DNA from: Calonectria ilicicola
Lineage: Eukaryota > Ascomycota > Sordariomycetes > Hypocreales > Nectriaceae
Assembly: GCA_020809705.1 (NCBI GenBank)
Contig: CP085827.1
Coordinates: 3,162,001-3,226,000 of the forward strand
DNA length: 64,000 nt
Direction of reading: 5' to 3'
Both the position numbers and the translations under genes were made by a program. Position 1 is the first letter of the stretch, and each line of letters starts with the position of its first letter. The notes beneath the pieces are model-generated. The model had not been told where the DNA came from. It saw nothing but the letters and a program-made list of their open reading frames with translations, and ran no database searches. Below, piece after piece: positions 33,001-45,910 of this stretch.

Positions 33001-34321
33001 TTAGTCGAGCCAAACAACGTTGGCAGGGCCAGACTGCAAGTCGACGTGAGCGACAGCAGAGGCAGAAGTCGAGTTATCTGAGCCCGCCTCAATCTTCCAA
33101 ATCTCGACAAAGTTGGCAGCGCTGTCAGTAATTGCAAAGTAGTCCTCGCTGAACTTGGCAGGGGTCACGGCATTCGCCGATCCTCCGCTAGCGGTGGTAG
33201 GAATGAGGAACAACTGCTCCAGGATCTCGCCAGTTGTGGCATCAAGCGAAAAGGCAGAGACATATCCAGTCTGGGACGAATCGCGGGATCGTGTGGAAGC
33301 AAGCAGATACTTGGGCGAAGCAGTCTTGTAGGGAGTGCTGCCCTGTGCGGGGACAGACAGAATGACCTCGTCTGCCCAGTAAGAAGACGTGTTGGTGAAG
33401 CCTAAAATGGGATTAGGATTAAATAAGTAAGTTTGAATATTCAAATCACGTACCGGAGGGGAGAAGCGGGTATGTGACATTGGTGGCTGTAAGCTTGCCG
33501 CTCAATACCGACCTGCTGTACACAGCAACTTCGTTGGCTTCCTCGTACAGAACATATACAAAGAGGCCACTAGGGTGGTATTCCAAATGTCTGGGGTTGG
33601 AACCCTCCGGGGCATCAATTGACTGCCACTCTAGAACTTGGCCCGACACGTTGTTGTAGTTGTGGACCCAGACTCCATTGCCCATATCGTCGGCCGAGTA
33701 GATGAAATCACCGTTAGTGCTTAATGTAGTACCATGCACACCGGCCGAGCTATCGTAATCAAGAGTCGAAAAGGCCTCCACTAGGGTTCCCGACTCATCA
33801 ACTGACATGGCAAGACTCGAGCAGCCAGTGCTGTAAGGGGTACCGAAGACAGTGTAAGGGTCGGCACTTGAAGCAGCGATGAAGTTGGCATTTGTGCCTA
33901 TAATTTGTCAGTATCAATGAGATCCCTCATATATTCATTGTTCCCGAGTTTAACATACAATTGGAAGACAAGCTAACATTGCTCTTGTATTCAAGCCCAA
34001 GACCAGAGGTGATGGCATAGCTCTGGAAGTATCCCGTGGTGGCGACATAGAGGTTCTTCTTGCTGTGCTACTCATACTAATCAGCAATTCCGTTTGCTCC
34101 AAGCCGCGGGTGGATCAACTCACGTCAAGAGATATCCACTTAGAACCTGAAGATGCCTTGCTGCTGACGTTGCTCACAATTGACAACGACGAAGTAGAAT
34201 CATCAAATTCGAGGCCAACAATGGTGTTTCCAGAAAAGAAGCCTGAAAACATGGAGTGAGTGTCAGCCAGGACACCGCCACTCAGGGCCATCAAAGAAAG
34301 CAAGAAAGATCGTGAAGCCAT
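33001..34321 (-). CDS. Secreted beta-propeller lactonase / carboxy-cis,cis-muconate cyclase-like protein
   Basis: Exons 34321-34124, 34067-33959, 33897-33454 and 33401-33001 join in phase to 383 aa. A signal peptide (about 1-21, ending GVLAD) is followed by repeated blades with the family's landmarks: SADDMGNGVWVHNY, GSNPRHLEYHPSG, YVLYEEANEVAVY and a late YLLASTRSRD strand. The fold is the seven-bladed 3-carboxymuconate lactonizing type. In fungi such proteins are named muconate cyclase, but many, like this one with a signal peptide, have no tested substrate. It converges on the Zn(II)2Cys6 factor. An extracellular lactonase or cyclase role is inferred from the fold; true beta-ketoadipate pathway function is doubtful for a secreted form. 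Confidence 0.85.
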
Positions 34322-37300
34322 TGTCAAAGATCGAGATAGCCTACCAACCAGATCTGTAGTAAAACTTCATCCACGTTCCAAGGCATGCTTAAATATATCT
34401 CTTGGCATCGGTTCTGCAGCATGCACACGGACCAGCAAATTACCAGAACTGACATCGTCACTGGCGCTAGCGCAAATGCCGTTGGATCCGGTTGCCGAAT
34501 GACGACACGGCATTGATGAAACCGTTGGATCTTCTCTCATCGAGAGCCGCGTGGACAGTGACGCCGGTATGTGGGGGTTTCCACCCGCCTAGTTTCATCC
34601 ATAGGGCACACTTGGCCCACTGCTTACCTTCTGTAGATCTTCATCTTGAAGCATAGGAAATTGTGCAGTTGCACACTGGCAGTGGGGCATTAGAGGCCGA
34701 GCCACGAATTAACTTTGTTAGTCGGTAATGGCCTCGTCATCATTGGCCTCGCCCCTGGGAACTTTCACATCGGGAAGCGGGCAGGAAAATATTATTATTA
34801 TTGCTCGCTTTTCCCCGATGCTATACATGAAATTGCTCCGCAGCTAGGGATTCGGGAATCACAAGCGCAGAGATTACGGCGCACCGATCCCAACGAAGCA
34901 AGGCACGTTGATACGCAATGCGATTTTTGACAATCACCGAAGATTCTTTTCATAACAGTGAGGGAAAATCATCATTTATTTTGCCACATCTCTTCTCAAA
35001 TCGATGGATAAATGCAACATTGCCTCCATAATAAATGTTGTCCTTTCACATTTATCCAATCACTCCCCTTCAAACCCCACGCAAGTGATATGGCATCAAA
35101 TCATCGCTCTATTTGCAATATCGAAGCGATTTTTCTTTCTTTTTCAAATGTAACCTATATTCACTATTAAATGCAGCTGCGTAGCCTTATTTTATTGATC
35201 TACATATGGGGCGACGGCGCTTCTCCGCCTTAACAAGGGCAGTCTTCACTTAACTTTGACCAATATCTCTCTACGAGCTTCTTTCAGAAGTCAATTCCAT
35301 GCTCGATTAGCCTTTACGATGAAATCTTGTGACGCAAGCATTTCTTCAGCCGCGAGCGCGTCCAAGCGATCGAGAGCAAGCGGGTCTCACACGCGTCCGA
35401 AAAGACTTCCTTGCGTCCAATTATTCTTGGGGACTTTAACGAAGCCTATATCCGAGGTTATTTACCATCCTCCTTCAAGGAAAAGATCGAGATATTGCAC
35501 CAGTAAGATGGTGGCATGGCAGCGCCGAGCCGAGATCAAGATGAGCGATGCATCACGCGAAAACAACAATGCGACAGGCATTGGCTATTGATCCACATTC
35601 CCTGAACACAGGGTATAGTGATTTCTCAGGGGTTCAGAGGACTAAGGCCAAGCGGGCGGACAATACTTCATGTAAAAGATTGTGCTCCCATGAGATTTCT
35701 ACCTCTTACCTCAGCGCTCAATAGTGCCAATGTATCGATCTTTGAGGACACGGAGCAGGAAAAAAAAGTCTATATGTAAATTATTTAGGCCTTCATCTGA
35801 CTGCTCTAATTTTTCTCCCTCTTTATTATTCTTTTTACAAGCCAGTTGGGCGCTAGTGGATATAAGTAGAGGGTACCATCTTTCAGGGGTCGTACTAGAG
35901 ATTCGGCAATTCCGGGTCCCGAAGCCGTTTAAGTTTGCAAGGACCAACGGAACAGAGAATCTCGTAATTAATTGGAATTTAATCCGAATTCGAAACACCA
36001 GCAACCTGGGGCAGAAATGGGCGGTTTGGCGAATAAACCAAAGCGATGTCATTCAAGAGGTGCCAACATGAATTTGCCGATGTAGCGAATTTTAGATCTG
36101 CACTCAAACAGGTGGCTACATCTTCGTTTTTGGTATTTAGAAAAGTAGATTTCGCGAGTGGTTCCCCTTTCGGCCTTAACTAAAAAGCATCATTAAATCA
36201 ACGGCACAATTAGAGTGTGACAGATTCATCTGTCATGACAGAACAAACGAGATCCTGCAATCGCTCAAAGCTTGTTTTTGGAGCAACGCGGCACGGTCCC
36301 GATCTGCGACACCAATCCCTTCTGTATACGGTTAGAGTCAAAAAGAAGAATGCCTTGGTCCTCCGTATTCTTTAGGTTTATACCTTGGGCACGGCCAGTA
36401 CCGAAAATAGAGGGCGCCGTCACCCACATCCCGTTGGCATAAATGAATGTACAAATTATGTGCTACAATTATGTTGCATTATCCGCTGTATTGGAATATG
36501 AACAAGCATGAATAAATATTTGCCCATCGAGATTCTTGAGATTTTAAAAAGTGGGCTAGACATGGTAGGGGAAAAAGCAGCTCTCCAGGGTAAACTTCGC
36601 CAAGCCGCACACCTTTTTAAAAGAAGGTAAATGTAGTGAAATAAGATAAGTAAACTGGGCTTTTCATGTTCAAATCGTTATTTTATTCGTTGTTTTCTTT
36701 GTAAGTTAATCTTCATCTAATGAGGGTTTGAGAAGACGAACTTGAAAGTAAGGAATGATTATGGACAATCATACAATCAATCACATTGCAACCAGTTTGT
36801 TGTTACTGCAAGGGTCTAACCGGGTTCCAAGCTATGTGAGGTAAAAAAGCGCCGGACAAAAAAAAGGCTACCATTATGTGTGCACAGATTGAATTAGATT
36901 GATAAGAGAAAAGAATTATATAGGCATAAAATTAGGAGTGCAAAGCACTTTGGTCTTTTTGGTCTGCTCAACGCTTCGGGAGGTGAATCTGTTGTGTTGC
37001 CAGCCAAACCAAACCACAGCTTCTCGGCAGCATCCGTTTAGCCAAGGGGCGAATGGTCCATGCGCTCTTGCAAGTGGATCAGATTGGGGCAAGGCAGACA
37101 GACACAAGATTGGCCTCGGCCGAACTGGAACATGCTCTCCGATCTTGGCGTCTAATTAATACTCTAATAAACGACAAGCGACATGCAATAAAAGAAGTAG
37201 ATTAAGGTTACGGTGGACAGGTGAGCCGCCGATCCTTCTTCATCGCCATATTCGAAGCAGTATTGCGCTGTGTGTGGCGGTGTTCAAGGGCTGGACCAAT

Positions 37301-37613
37301 TGCGACCGTCTGAGTGGCGAGCTATTTTAAACCAACGTGCAGGCACAGTCAGATTAGCCGACACTATGGCCTAATTCGGTCGTCTTCTGCGCTGAGCGAC
37401 ATGCCAAGACGTTTATCGTGGGCAAAAAGCAAGGAATCAGCTCAGCTCCGTGTCCATCAGTAATAGGCGTGCTCCCATTGCCAAGTGGCTAGCCAATACG
37501 CTGATGTCATTTGCTGTATTTCCATGTGCAGCTGGAATGCCTCCAGTGGAACCGTTCAATTGGAACAGGGCTGTGTTGGGAATACCAGCCAAAATTCTCG
37601 ACGAGTCCATGCA
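34322..37613. other. Largest gene-free stretch (3.3 kb)
   Basis: No frame shows a recognised domain. The longest candidates (35256-35591 plus, 111 codons; 35711-36052 minus, 113 codons) are not supported: composition is unlike the neighbouring genes. Several AT-rich blocks are present (for example about 36655-36720). This could be a decayed element or long intergenic DNA; no terminal repeats were found by eye. Confidence 0.45.
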
Positions 37614-37619
37614 TATAAA
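37614..37619 (+). promoter_or_regulatory. TATA box of the S33 peptidase gene
   Basis: TATAAA (in GCATATAAAG) lies 82 bp before the ATG at 37696. Confidence 0.5.
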
Positions 37620-37695
37620 GCAAAGATCCCAGGCATCGATCAAAATTTACTTTCGAAATAAGCTCCAGCGATTTCATCGATCTATACGAACAAAA

Positions 37696-39509
37696 ATGAA
37701 ACCATCTGTCGTCGTCTCTACATTATTTGCGAGCTGGACTCAAGCTCTGGCTCTCCCGACTGGAGACAATGCCCTTTCACTGTCGACCAGATCTTCTTCG
37801 TTAAAATGGGCTTCGTGCGACTTGGATTTCGATGAGGAGACAAAGGGAAATATCACAGTACCAATCGAATGTGCGACACTCGAAGTCCCTTTGGACTACA
37901 CCAAGAATTCCAGCTCTGGCAAGACCATCGACCTTCAGCTACTTCGTGTCAAAGCAAACAAGAAGCCATTCAAAGGCAGCGTCTTATTCAACCGAGGAGG
38001 CCCCGGTCTTTCGACTGTTGACAATGTAGCTAGAAGAGGTGCTACTCTCCGAGAGTAAGTAAACATCCTCATTCCAAGACGGAATGCAAGTTAAATTTCT
38101 TGTCTTAGTACACTTGGCGGGCAGTTTGATGTTATTGGATTTGACCCACGGTATGTTTGACTAAATATCCTCTCTCATGTTTTGGGGACTAAATATCTTA
38201 GTGGCACTGGCCGAACTATTCCATTTTCATGTGGTGTCGATTCGCTCTCTAATGAGACCTCTAATTCCCGCCGAAGTCTCAATACCATACCGCAAGCCGA
38301 TGTATGGCCCACGATTAAAAAATCGGGTTGGGAGGCGTACGGTATTCTCGCTGATGCATGCTATGAAGCCGAGAAGGAATTCGGCCGGTACATTGGCACG
38401 CCGTTTGTTGCCCGAGACATGATTTCGATCGTTGATGCTCTTGGTGAAGATGGCAAGCTGAGATATTGGGGAATTTCTTACGGCACTGTTTTAGGACAAG
38501 TGGCTGCATCCATGTTTCCGGACCGAATTGATAGATTGCTTCTTGACGGTGTTCTCCTCGCTGATGACTATGCCACCAGCAATTGGAAGACGTCCTCGCT
38601 AGACACAGAGAAGTCTCTCACACACTTCTTCTCGGAGTGTATCGAGGCTGGACCCGAGACATGTTCATTGGCCAGCTACTTTGGCACAAGCACTACAATC
38701 AAGGATCTCAAAAACGCACTTGGAGACCTCTTTGAGGAGACTATGAACCTGTCTACTCTGCCCTCTGAAATTCCAGAGGAGGTAGCAGCACTGCTTCCTG
38801 ACGGCGGTCAGTCACTGGTTCAAAACCTCAAGTCTTTAATCACGACCAACCTGTATCAGCCACTGCTGTACCCGACCTTGGACAAACTTATTAAGGCAGC
38901 TCTTGAAAGGGACTGGTTGACTGTTTTGAGCTTCCCGCAGCAAGACATAACCTCTACTTGGAACAAAGGCGCGTTTGCAACATTCGGTATCAGATGCTCA
39001 GATTCTTCTTTCCGAGCTCAATCTGTCGACGATCTGTACTCCGCTATGCAGGCGCAATTGGGTCAATCCTCCTTTGCTGACGACTTTTTGGTTACACGCT
39101 TAAGGTGCTCACGATGGAAACTCGACGCAGTGGAGCAAATCGACGCCAACAAACTCCGGAATGTGAACACAAGTCACCCAGTATTTGTTGTGAATGGTGT
39201 TTATGACCCTGTTACGCCAGTCAACGATGCATGGGAAGCGTCCGCGCGATTCAGAGGAAGCAGAACCTTGCTGCATGAAGGTGTCGGTGTAAGTAAATCT
39301 TGACACATGCGTGTCACTGATTTTGTCATGGGCTAACTAGAATATTATAGCACGGATTCCTCTCTCATCCTTCAAAATGTGTAAAGGAAGCTGTTATTAA
39401 GTACTTTGTAAATGGCAAGTTGCCTGAACTTGGCGCTACCTGTAAACCTGATATGTCATCTTTTGAATATCTCACGTACACAGAGGCTCAGAAGGCTAAA
39501 TCCAGTTAA
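37696..39509 (+). CDS. Secreted S33-family alpha/beta-hydrolase peptidase (TAP-like)
   Basis: Exons 37696-38054, 38109-38150, 38202-39288 and 39351-39509 join in phase to 548 aa. A signal peptide covers about 1-20. The hydrolase core shows the oxyanion motif RGGPG (100-104), GFDPRGTGRT (131-139), the nucleophile elbow GISYG with Ser226, the acid in VNGVYDPVTP and the catalytic His in HGFLSHPSKC. That His is encoded just after the last intron, which confirms the splice. The C-terminal part is the TAP-like domain typical of tripeptidyl aminopeptidases and related secreted hydrolases. Likely extracellular release of N-terminal residues from peptides; exact specificity is unknown. It converges on a sugar transporter across 311 bp. 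Confidence 0.9.
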
Positions 39510-39820
39510 AAGAACGATGATGTACATGAAAGGCTGGGCAATTCGGAAGGGAAATGAATACACGCATAGAATACCATTGGCATTGCTTTTACATAATAGT
39601 ATAGAAATACGCTGATAGAAATATGATGATTTTCTACTTGAGAGGTATTTACATTCAAACCTGATTTCTCAATTTATGAAAAAAATCGTCATTTTGTCTT
39701 CCAGAGTCCTCGACTTATGGTAGAAACCCGATCAAAGTTAGTGGTGCGGGGCCTATATAGTCATTTTAACCATCGCGAACACTGATCCGCAGATATGACC
39801 GATTTCGCCATTCCGAAACA

Positions 39821-41810
39821 TTAAATTCCATCACTGGAGGTTTTGGTGGCACTTGTATCGACAGTAGTACCAACCTGGCTGGACTTTTGGGACGAAGCCA
39901 GACCAGTCTCGGGGTCAACAACCCCATGTCCACTCTTAGTCGCGTGGATTAAATCTGGGTTTTCTGCCTTGAGCCTGGCGAAATTTTTCTCAGCATCCCA
40001 GTTCCAAATGCTATCACTAGCAAAAACGAGATCCATCTCCTCCAATGTTCGCTGATTGGACTCAGGATAAAGAGCCCAAACGATGACGATGCAGATGACG
40101 TTGACGCCGCCAAAGATGTATAGCGTCTTTTCGTTTAACTTATCAAAAATGGTAGGAAGAAGAAGTACCTGAGTGATTGTTTAGCGAATGATGCTTCATG
40201 CACGACTCGTGTGATGAGTTTACTCACAGTCCACCCGTTACCAATTGACCAACCAACGACACCCCAGGCATTACCTTTTGCGCGGACTTGCAAGGGGAAA
40301 ATTTCGGCAGGATATAGCCATGGGACGGTGAGCCACGTAGCCCCGAAAATGGCGGTAAATAGAAACACAAAGAAGGTTGCAGCGCCACCAAGTTCAGATC
40401 GATTGCTAGGACCTGCATTTATCGTTGCACGAGCTAGACCGCCTGCACAAAACATGCAGATTGCTTGCCCGACAGACCCCCAGTACAGGGTCCAACGGCG
40501 ACCGATACGATCCAAGGTAAAGACGCAAATTAAAGTTGCGAACTAAAGTTGATCAGGGCTGTGCTTCTCATAGTTGGGCTTGCGCGAGTTGGAGACGGGG
40601 AGTCACCTACCATGTATGTGATATTGTTAACGCCACTGACCCAAAGTCGTTGCTCGGAACTGATTCCAGCGATGGTGAAGATCGTGGGACCATAAATAGT
40701 AATTCCTGCAATGCCAATCCACTCTTGGAGAATTTGAAGCCAAATGACAAGCTGTACACGGCGGGCCGTGTGCAGTTTACCAGAGCCGATACCAAAGAAC
40801 ATGGCAAAATAACTCTGCTGGCTTGATGTTTCTTGCTCCATATTTCGGGTCTTGATAATATCCTGGAGCTCAGACTCTGCCATTTGACCATCTTCGCCCT
40901 CTGTGCCACGTAGTCTGCCTAGAATATAACGTGCTTCATCTTCTCTGCCCATCTTTACAAGCCATCTAGGAGATTCAGGCATGAACCAAATGACTATGAA
41001 CAATGCAATTAAGGGGACGATTTGAAAGGCAACAGGGAACCTCCAAATGAAGGAGGAATTGGGATCCTTGTACTTGGACGTGCCGCTACCGAGATATTAG
41101 TTGTGGACGATGCTGACCTGGAGATTTTTGCTCACAATTCAAGCCAGTACGCGACGACAACGCCGAAGATATTCAATGTAAACTCCAAAGATACAAATTT
41201 TCCTCGTGATGTATGGGCAGCAGTCTCTGTGGCCCAGACCGGGGTGATGGCGTTCAACACGCCGGTTCCGATCCCGTTCAAGACTCGAGCTACAATATGA
41301 GTCAGCGATATCGGACAAACCAACCGATTATTAATTTCAAGAATAGTGACTCACCACAAAACATCCAGTTCGAATTTTGGGCAGCAGATTGCAGAGCAGC
41401 GGTAAAAATGGACCAGATGCAAGCCATACCTATGGTCGTGATACGGCCATAGCGATCACCGAACCACCCTCCGAGTAAACATCCGAAGAGAGTCCCGGGA
41501 AGATAATAAACCGCTACCTAACATAAAAATAAGTATCTCGAATAGAGGATTGACTGAAGTGGCTACTTACGATGCCTCCCTGTAGCATGGGCTTATCAAC
41601 CACAACGATCTTATTTTCCTCATCCCAGTGGCCGAAACCCATAAGCTCGGCATAATGACGCGACGTATTTACACCGCCCATCAATCCCTGGTCATAACCA
41701 AAGAAAAAGATGGAAATGCCTGCAACAAGACACACGGTGTTGAGCAAAGAGCTTTTGTAGAGCTTGTGGGCAACATTGTGCTTGGCGAAGGGTCCTTTGA
41801 GCTCTGTCAT
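39821..41810 (-). CDS. MFS sugar transporter (sugar porter family)
   Basis: Exons 41810-41571, 41517-41355, 41289-41136, 41085-40611, 40542-40228 and 40168-39821 join in phase to 564 aa. Landmarks are FFFGYDQGLMGGV in helix 1, GGWFGDRYGRI (motif A), the RVLNGIGTG region, PESPRWLVKMGREDEAR after helix 6, LQEWIGIAGITIYGP in helix 7, DRIGRRWTLYWGS, and the end signature PESNQRTLEEMD. The cytosolic tail is Ser/Thr-rich. Plasma-membrane proton symport of a hexose, pentose or related sugar is expected; the substrate cannot be read. It is in tail-to-tail orientation with the secreted peptidase. Confidence 0.93.
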
Positions 41811-43354
41811 GCTGGGCGAGTATAGACGGAAACTGGACGCCCACAAGTGAAATTTCGGTGTCCCTTTGAGGGGAAATAAAGACTCAAAAGTTGAAGTGGT
41901 TGGTTTGTTGGAGAAACAGGGATCAAAGTCGCTTTTATTTCCAAGGAAAACCAAACTCCCCACTCCTTGGAGCGCGGGTGAAACATAACAGGCCCAACAA
42001 CCTGTGGAGCGCCCGCATATTTTTTCTCTGCCCATGTTAATCCGTCTGGAGCCCCAGAAACCCCCGCACTGCCCGTACAAGAAAGATCGTGATTAGCTCT
42101 GTAATAGGTCGTGGAGGAGACCCGTTGAACCCCCCAAGTCATCACAGTGGGGCAGGAGCCATTCGGCCTGTTGGATTGGGCTCGGCCTAAACTTCGGCCG
42201 CCGCTCATGCGAGAATCATAGCTTGTTGCGGTAAAGCCGGCTGCTGTCGATGGCGACGTTGCAACGCAGGATTTGTGGAGCGCGACAACACCAGGTGAGC
42301 AGCATGTCAGCCCATCTTATCCAAAGTGGTGGAGAATCAGTCGAAGATTGGGAAAAAAAAGGCGAGTGAAAGTAGTTGGAATAATGGTGGTGCCCGCCAA
42401 GTTAGGAATGACATGTTTGTCTCGGAAAATATATTAAAAGCTGTTAGAGCCACGCACGATAAGAATCTTTTATTGGCTTTGAGATACTGTTTTAACTTGA
42501 AGCTCCGCTGAAAATGAAAACCTGTGCTAGTATTGGTTGGTTTCTGTTAGGATGCAAAATAGACTAAAGGTTCATCGCGTCGGATCGTTTTATGGAAATT
42601 CTCTCGCTGCGGAAGATCAACAATTTGTGTTTATTTTGGAGCAATGGTCGACCTCATTGAAAATAATGTGGAACAATTGGGGGCAGCTGCGTCTGGAATG
42701 ACGTGAGTTCCTGTCGACGCGCTAAATAATGTACCGGCCATTCCACTACTTTATTTGGTGGATAAGAGGGCCGGCCATTCGAACAATCATTCCCATAGTA
42801 TATATAATTTAGTAAGGTAGGAGAAATATCTATTTATGCATTCTATGGACATTCTAAGTCATAGACATGTCTTTTGTATTGCTAAGAGCGGATCGCGGTC
42901 TTATCACTCTCGCCAAGCTGGATAACCACAGAGTCGTAAAAGTAGTCTTTCATAGGTAAAATTTCAAGAGAAGCAAATAATTTAAGGTGAGATTTTTAAA
43001 CAGCATGCTTTCATTGGTCTGTATGTCGCATCTGTACCTTTTAGCAAATATGAATGGGTCAATCGGACCTGAAAGTCACTCATATTGGAGTTGGCTAACC
43101 AGATTAGTATTTGAGAAGCCCCGCTAGTTTTAATTCTAGAGTCCTTTGGCATATAGTCTCATCTATCATTTACCATAGTTGATGCCGCGTTTGAGAAACT
43201 ATTGCGAGACAATCAAAATGTCATACCTCGGTTAAACGGTGTCGCAAAATAGTTTCATGATCTCAGCTGAACTTCCGGAGGCTTAGTTTCTCCGATTTGT
43301 CCTAGTTCCTTTTCACCCGGTTACCCCTCAGATTCGCAATCTCGCTCAATCACC
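41811..43354. other. Intergenic, divergent promoter region
   Basis: Separates the sugar transporter (minus) and the HET-domain gene (plus). 42080-42300 is relatively GC-rich with CGGCC motifs near 42157, 42184 and 42197, a possible regulator site for the transporter. The remainder is AT-rich; no gene recognised. Confidence 0.4.
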
Positions 43355-45845
43355 ATGGACTCCCCCAACGAAGATGCCAGCGCTAGCCCGTGGAAACGGC
43401 TTTCCGAACTCCGTGATTCTTGCGTACTTGGTGCTTGCCATGACAAGGCCAACATCTCGTCTAGCTTTGATCCCTCCGAAACTTCTCCCCTTCGAGAAGT
43501 TTCGGTTATCAGGGAATCTGGCTTGAAGGGATGTCCTGTTTGTCGATTTCTGCTCCAGGTGGTGGATGAAATATATCCTGAGTGGACTTCGGGTGATACT
43601 GTAGGGAAGCGAATTGTTTTGCAGAATGGAATTACTCTACGTCACCATGGAACGGCAGTTGCCAACTTCAGGCTTAAGGGCCAGGTAAATGGTAGTGCCG
43701 CCGCTATATTAATGTTGCAGCAACCTTGTGCTGATGCTTTATGCTAATAAAGGACATCTGTATCCTCAATCATATCTCGAAGAGGGAATCGGAGGGGCTT
43801 TGCTATATGCTGCACCGCTTCTGCATGGATTCACCCTAATCGTGTTGCCCGACACCTTCTCTACTTTTGCTTTTGACCGAGCTAGAGCCTGGCTGGAATA
43901 TTGCGAAAACAACGATCCTCAATGCAGACCGTCAGCAAGCAATAATTCAATGCCGCGGCGCTTGCTCGATGTTGAATCAAGAAAGTCATCTGACCGGGTC
44001 TTGCTTATTGAGGCAGTGCCCCCAAGCAAATACGTGTGTCTCAGCTACTGCTGGGGCGCCGGATCCGAGAACGTGCTTCGCACCGTTCGATCAAACCGAC
44101 AAGCTCATATGCAAGATGGGATCGAATATAAAAACTTGCCCAAGACAATTCGTGACGCTGTTTATGTCTGTCGTGGATTAAAGATTCCATATATTTGGAT
44201 CGATTCCCTCTGTATCGTGCAAGACGATCCTACGGACTGGGCAAGCGAGGCACCGCGCATGGCAGAAATATACGGGAGATCGCATCTCACCATTTATGCT
44301 AATCACTCCGACTCATCCAACCATGGGCTTCTTGGCTCACAGAATTATGCAGAGGGGACATGGCAGGGGACGTTACAAACACCACTGCCAAAAGAATACA
44401 TCTTCCCTGCAGATGCCGTCGCTCTCCAATTTGGGACACCTCTCCGCACTCGTATTGCCCCAGGAACCGAGACCGACGGGGCTGGATCGCCCATGTCTTC
44501 TCATCGAATGGCACAGAGCAAATTGGATAAACGTGGATGGTGCCTACAGGAAGAGCTCCTTCCTAATCGGAGACTATATTTTGATGGAAATGAAATGACC
44601 TGGGAATGCTGTACTCGTTCAGTTTGTGAATGTGGACATATGAACGAGGACAGACAACCCACCCAGAGATCTGACAGTGACTTGGCTTTGACTAAGCTCA
44701 AAATGTACCTCGGTCTTGCCACACCCCATGGCCAGCCTTATTCACTGGAGCAAATATTCCAAACTTGGAAATGGGTATTGGAGGATTATACGTCTCGATT
44801 TGTGACCAATTCATCCGACAAGTTGGTCGCAGTCTCCGGAATAGCTTCAATGATTCTCAAGGCACTCAAAACAGGACCTCTAAGCGGTGGCGGAAGTTTT
44901 AGTCAACCCCAAAACACGGAATACTGTGCCGGTTTGTGGCGTCAAAATTTTTTGGTTGGGCTTTCATGGACTGCAGTGACTAACGCGCGCTATATGGGTC
45001 CCTGGAAACCACCATCTCGAAGTATCGAGTACAGAGCACCTACTTGGTCATGGGCATCGAACAACGCGCCTATTGAGTATGTTTCACACCGAGTGTTTAC
45101 GCAATGGACGTCGAAGCCCACGATGGCAACAACGCGCACGCGAGTAGACGAAATCCTTTGTCAACCTCTATTTGATAATGATATTACAGGGCAGATCAAG
45201 TCTGGATATGCGCGGCTAACTGGTCCGCTCGTGCCGGTAGAGTTGGTTCGTCTCGATCAACAGTTGAGCGGAAGAATATACAATCACTTTGAAACCACGA
45301 GTAGGGCTTTCCTCCCAGATGACCAGTATAAAGCTACTCCAAATGATATTGCATTAGTTCGGGGGCAGAGCCTGCTTAGCTATCCCGTCGCACTTGATTT
45401 GGCAGATATTGGTGTGGTTCTGAGCCACCAAGATAATGAATCTCAGTGTTGGATGGAACGAGCCTGTTCCCGAGGCTGCTGTGGGAAGCGGCGCCATTCA
45501 AGATCGAAGCTGGCGACCATATTTAAACGAGATAAGCCACAAGCACTTCCTCACAAATTATTCTGCTTCGAGTTGTTCACCTGGGAAGATGATGGGTCAG
45601 GAGATCGAAGGACAGCATATATAGAGAACCACTACCCCGGGATCCCCCCAGAGACATGGTTTCTAGTTTTGAGAGAAGTATCAGATGGTGTTTTCGAGAG
45701 GGTTGGAGCAGGACTCTGCGAGGCTAGGTCTGATCGTGAGTTGGATGTGTTATGGCCGAAAGTCAAACGCCCAACAACGGGGTGGAACTCATTTGAATGC
45801 CCACTCTTTGGGAAATGCGATATTAAAACAATCAAGATTATCTAG
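43355..45845 (+). CDS. HET-domain (heterokaryon incompatibility) protein
   Basis: Two exons, 43355-43691 and 43753-45845, joined across a 61-nt intron (donor GTAGTG, branch GCTAAT, acceptor AAAG), give about 809 aa. The N-terminal part has a CPVCRFL Cys pair. The HET domain runs from about residue 206 with the three family blocks: YVCLSYCWG; TIRDAVYVCRGLKIPYIWIDSLCI with QDD; and the KRGWCLQEELLPNRRL block followed by YRAPTWSWAS further on. A Cys-rich segment (CSRGCCGKRR) lies near residue 690. HET proteins trigger growth arrest or cell death in allorecognition. The gene ends 65 bp from the end of a convergent HeLo-like/coiled-coil gene. Confidence 0.92.
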
Positions 45846-45910
45846 TTGAGTTTAATCTAATTAATAAAGGGTGTTTATTTACAAAGTCTTTTGTTACAAA
45901 GTGAACCGGG

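Noticed and set aside
21320..34321. Classical secondary-metabolite cluster
   Set aside because: No PKS, NRPS, terpene synthase or DMATS is present; only a small unconventional cluster is plausible.
35256..35591. 111-codon frame in the large gene-free block
   Set aside because: Low-complexity Ser/Arg-rich translation without domain or homologue recognised; no supporting signals.
43692..43752. Apparent frameshift splitting the HET gene into two open frames
   Set aside because: A 61-nt intron with donor GTAGTG, branch GCTAAT and acceptor AAAG joins the frames in phase, so the gene is intact.
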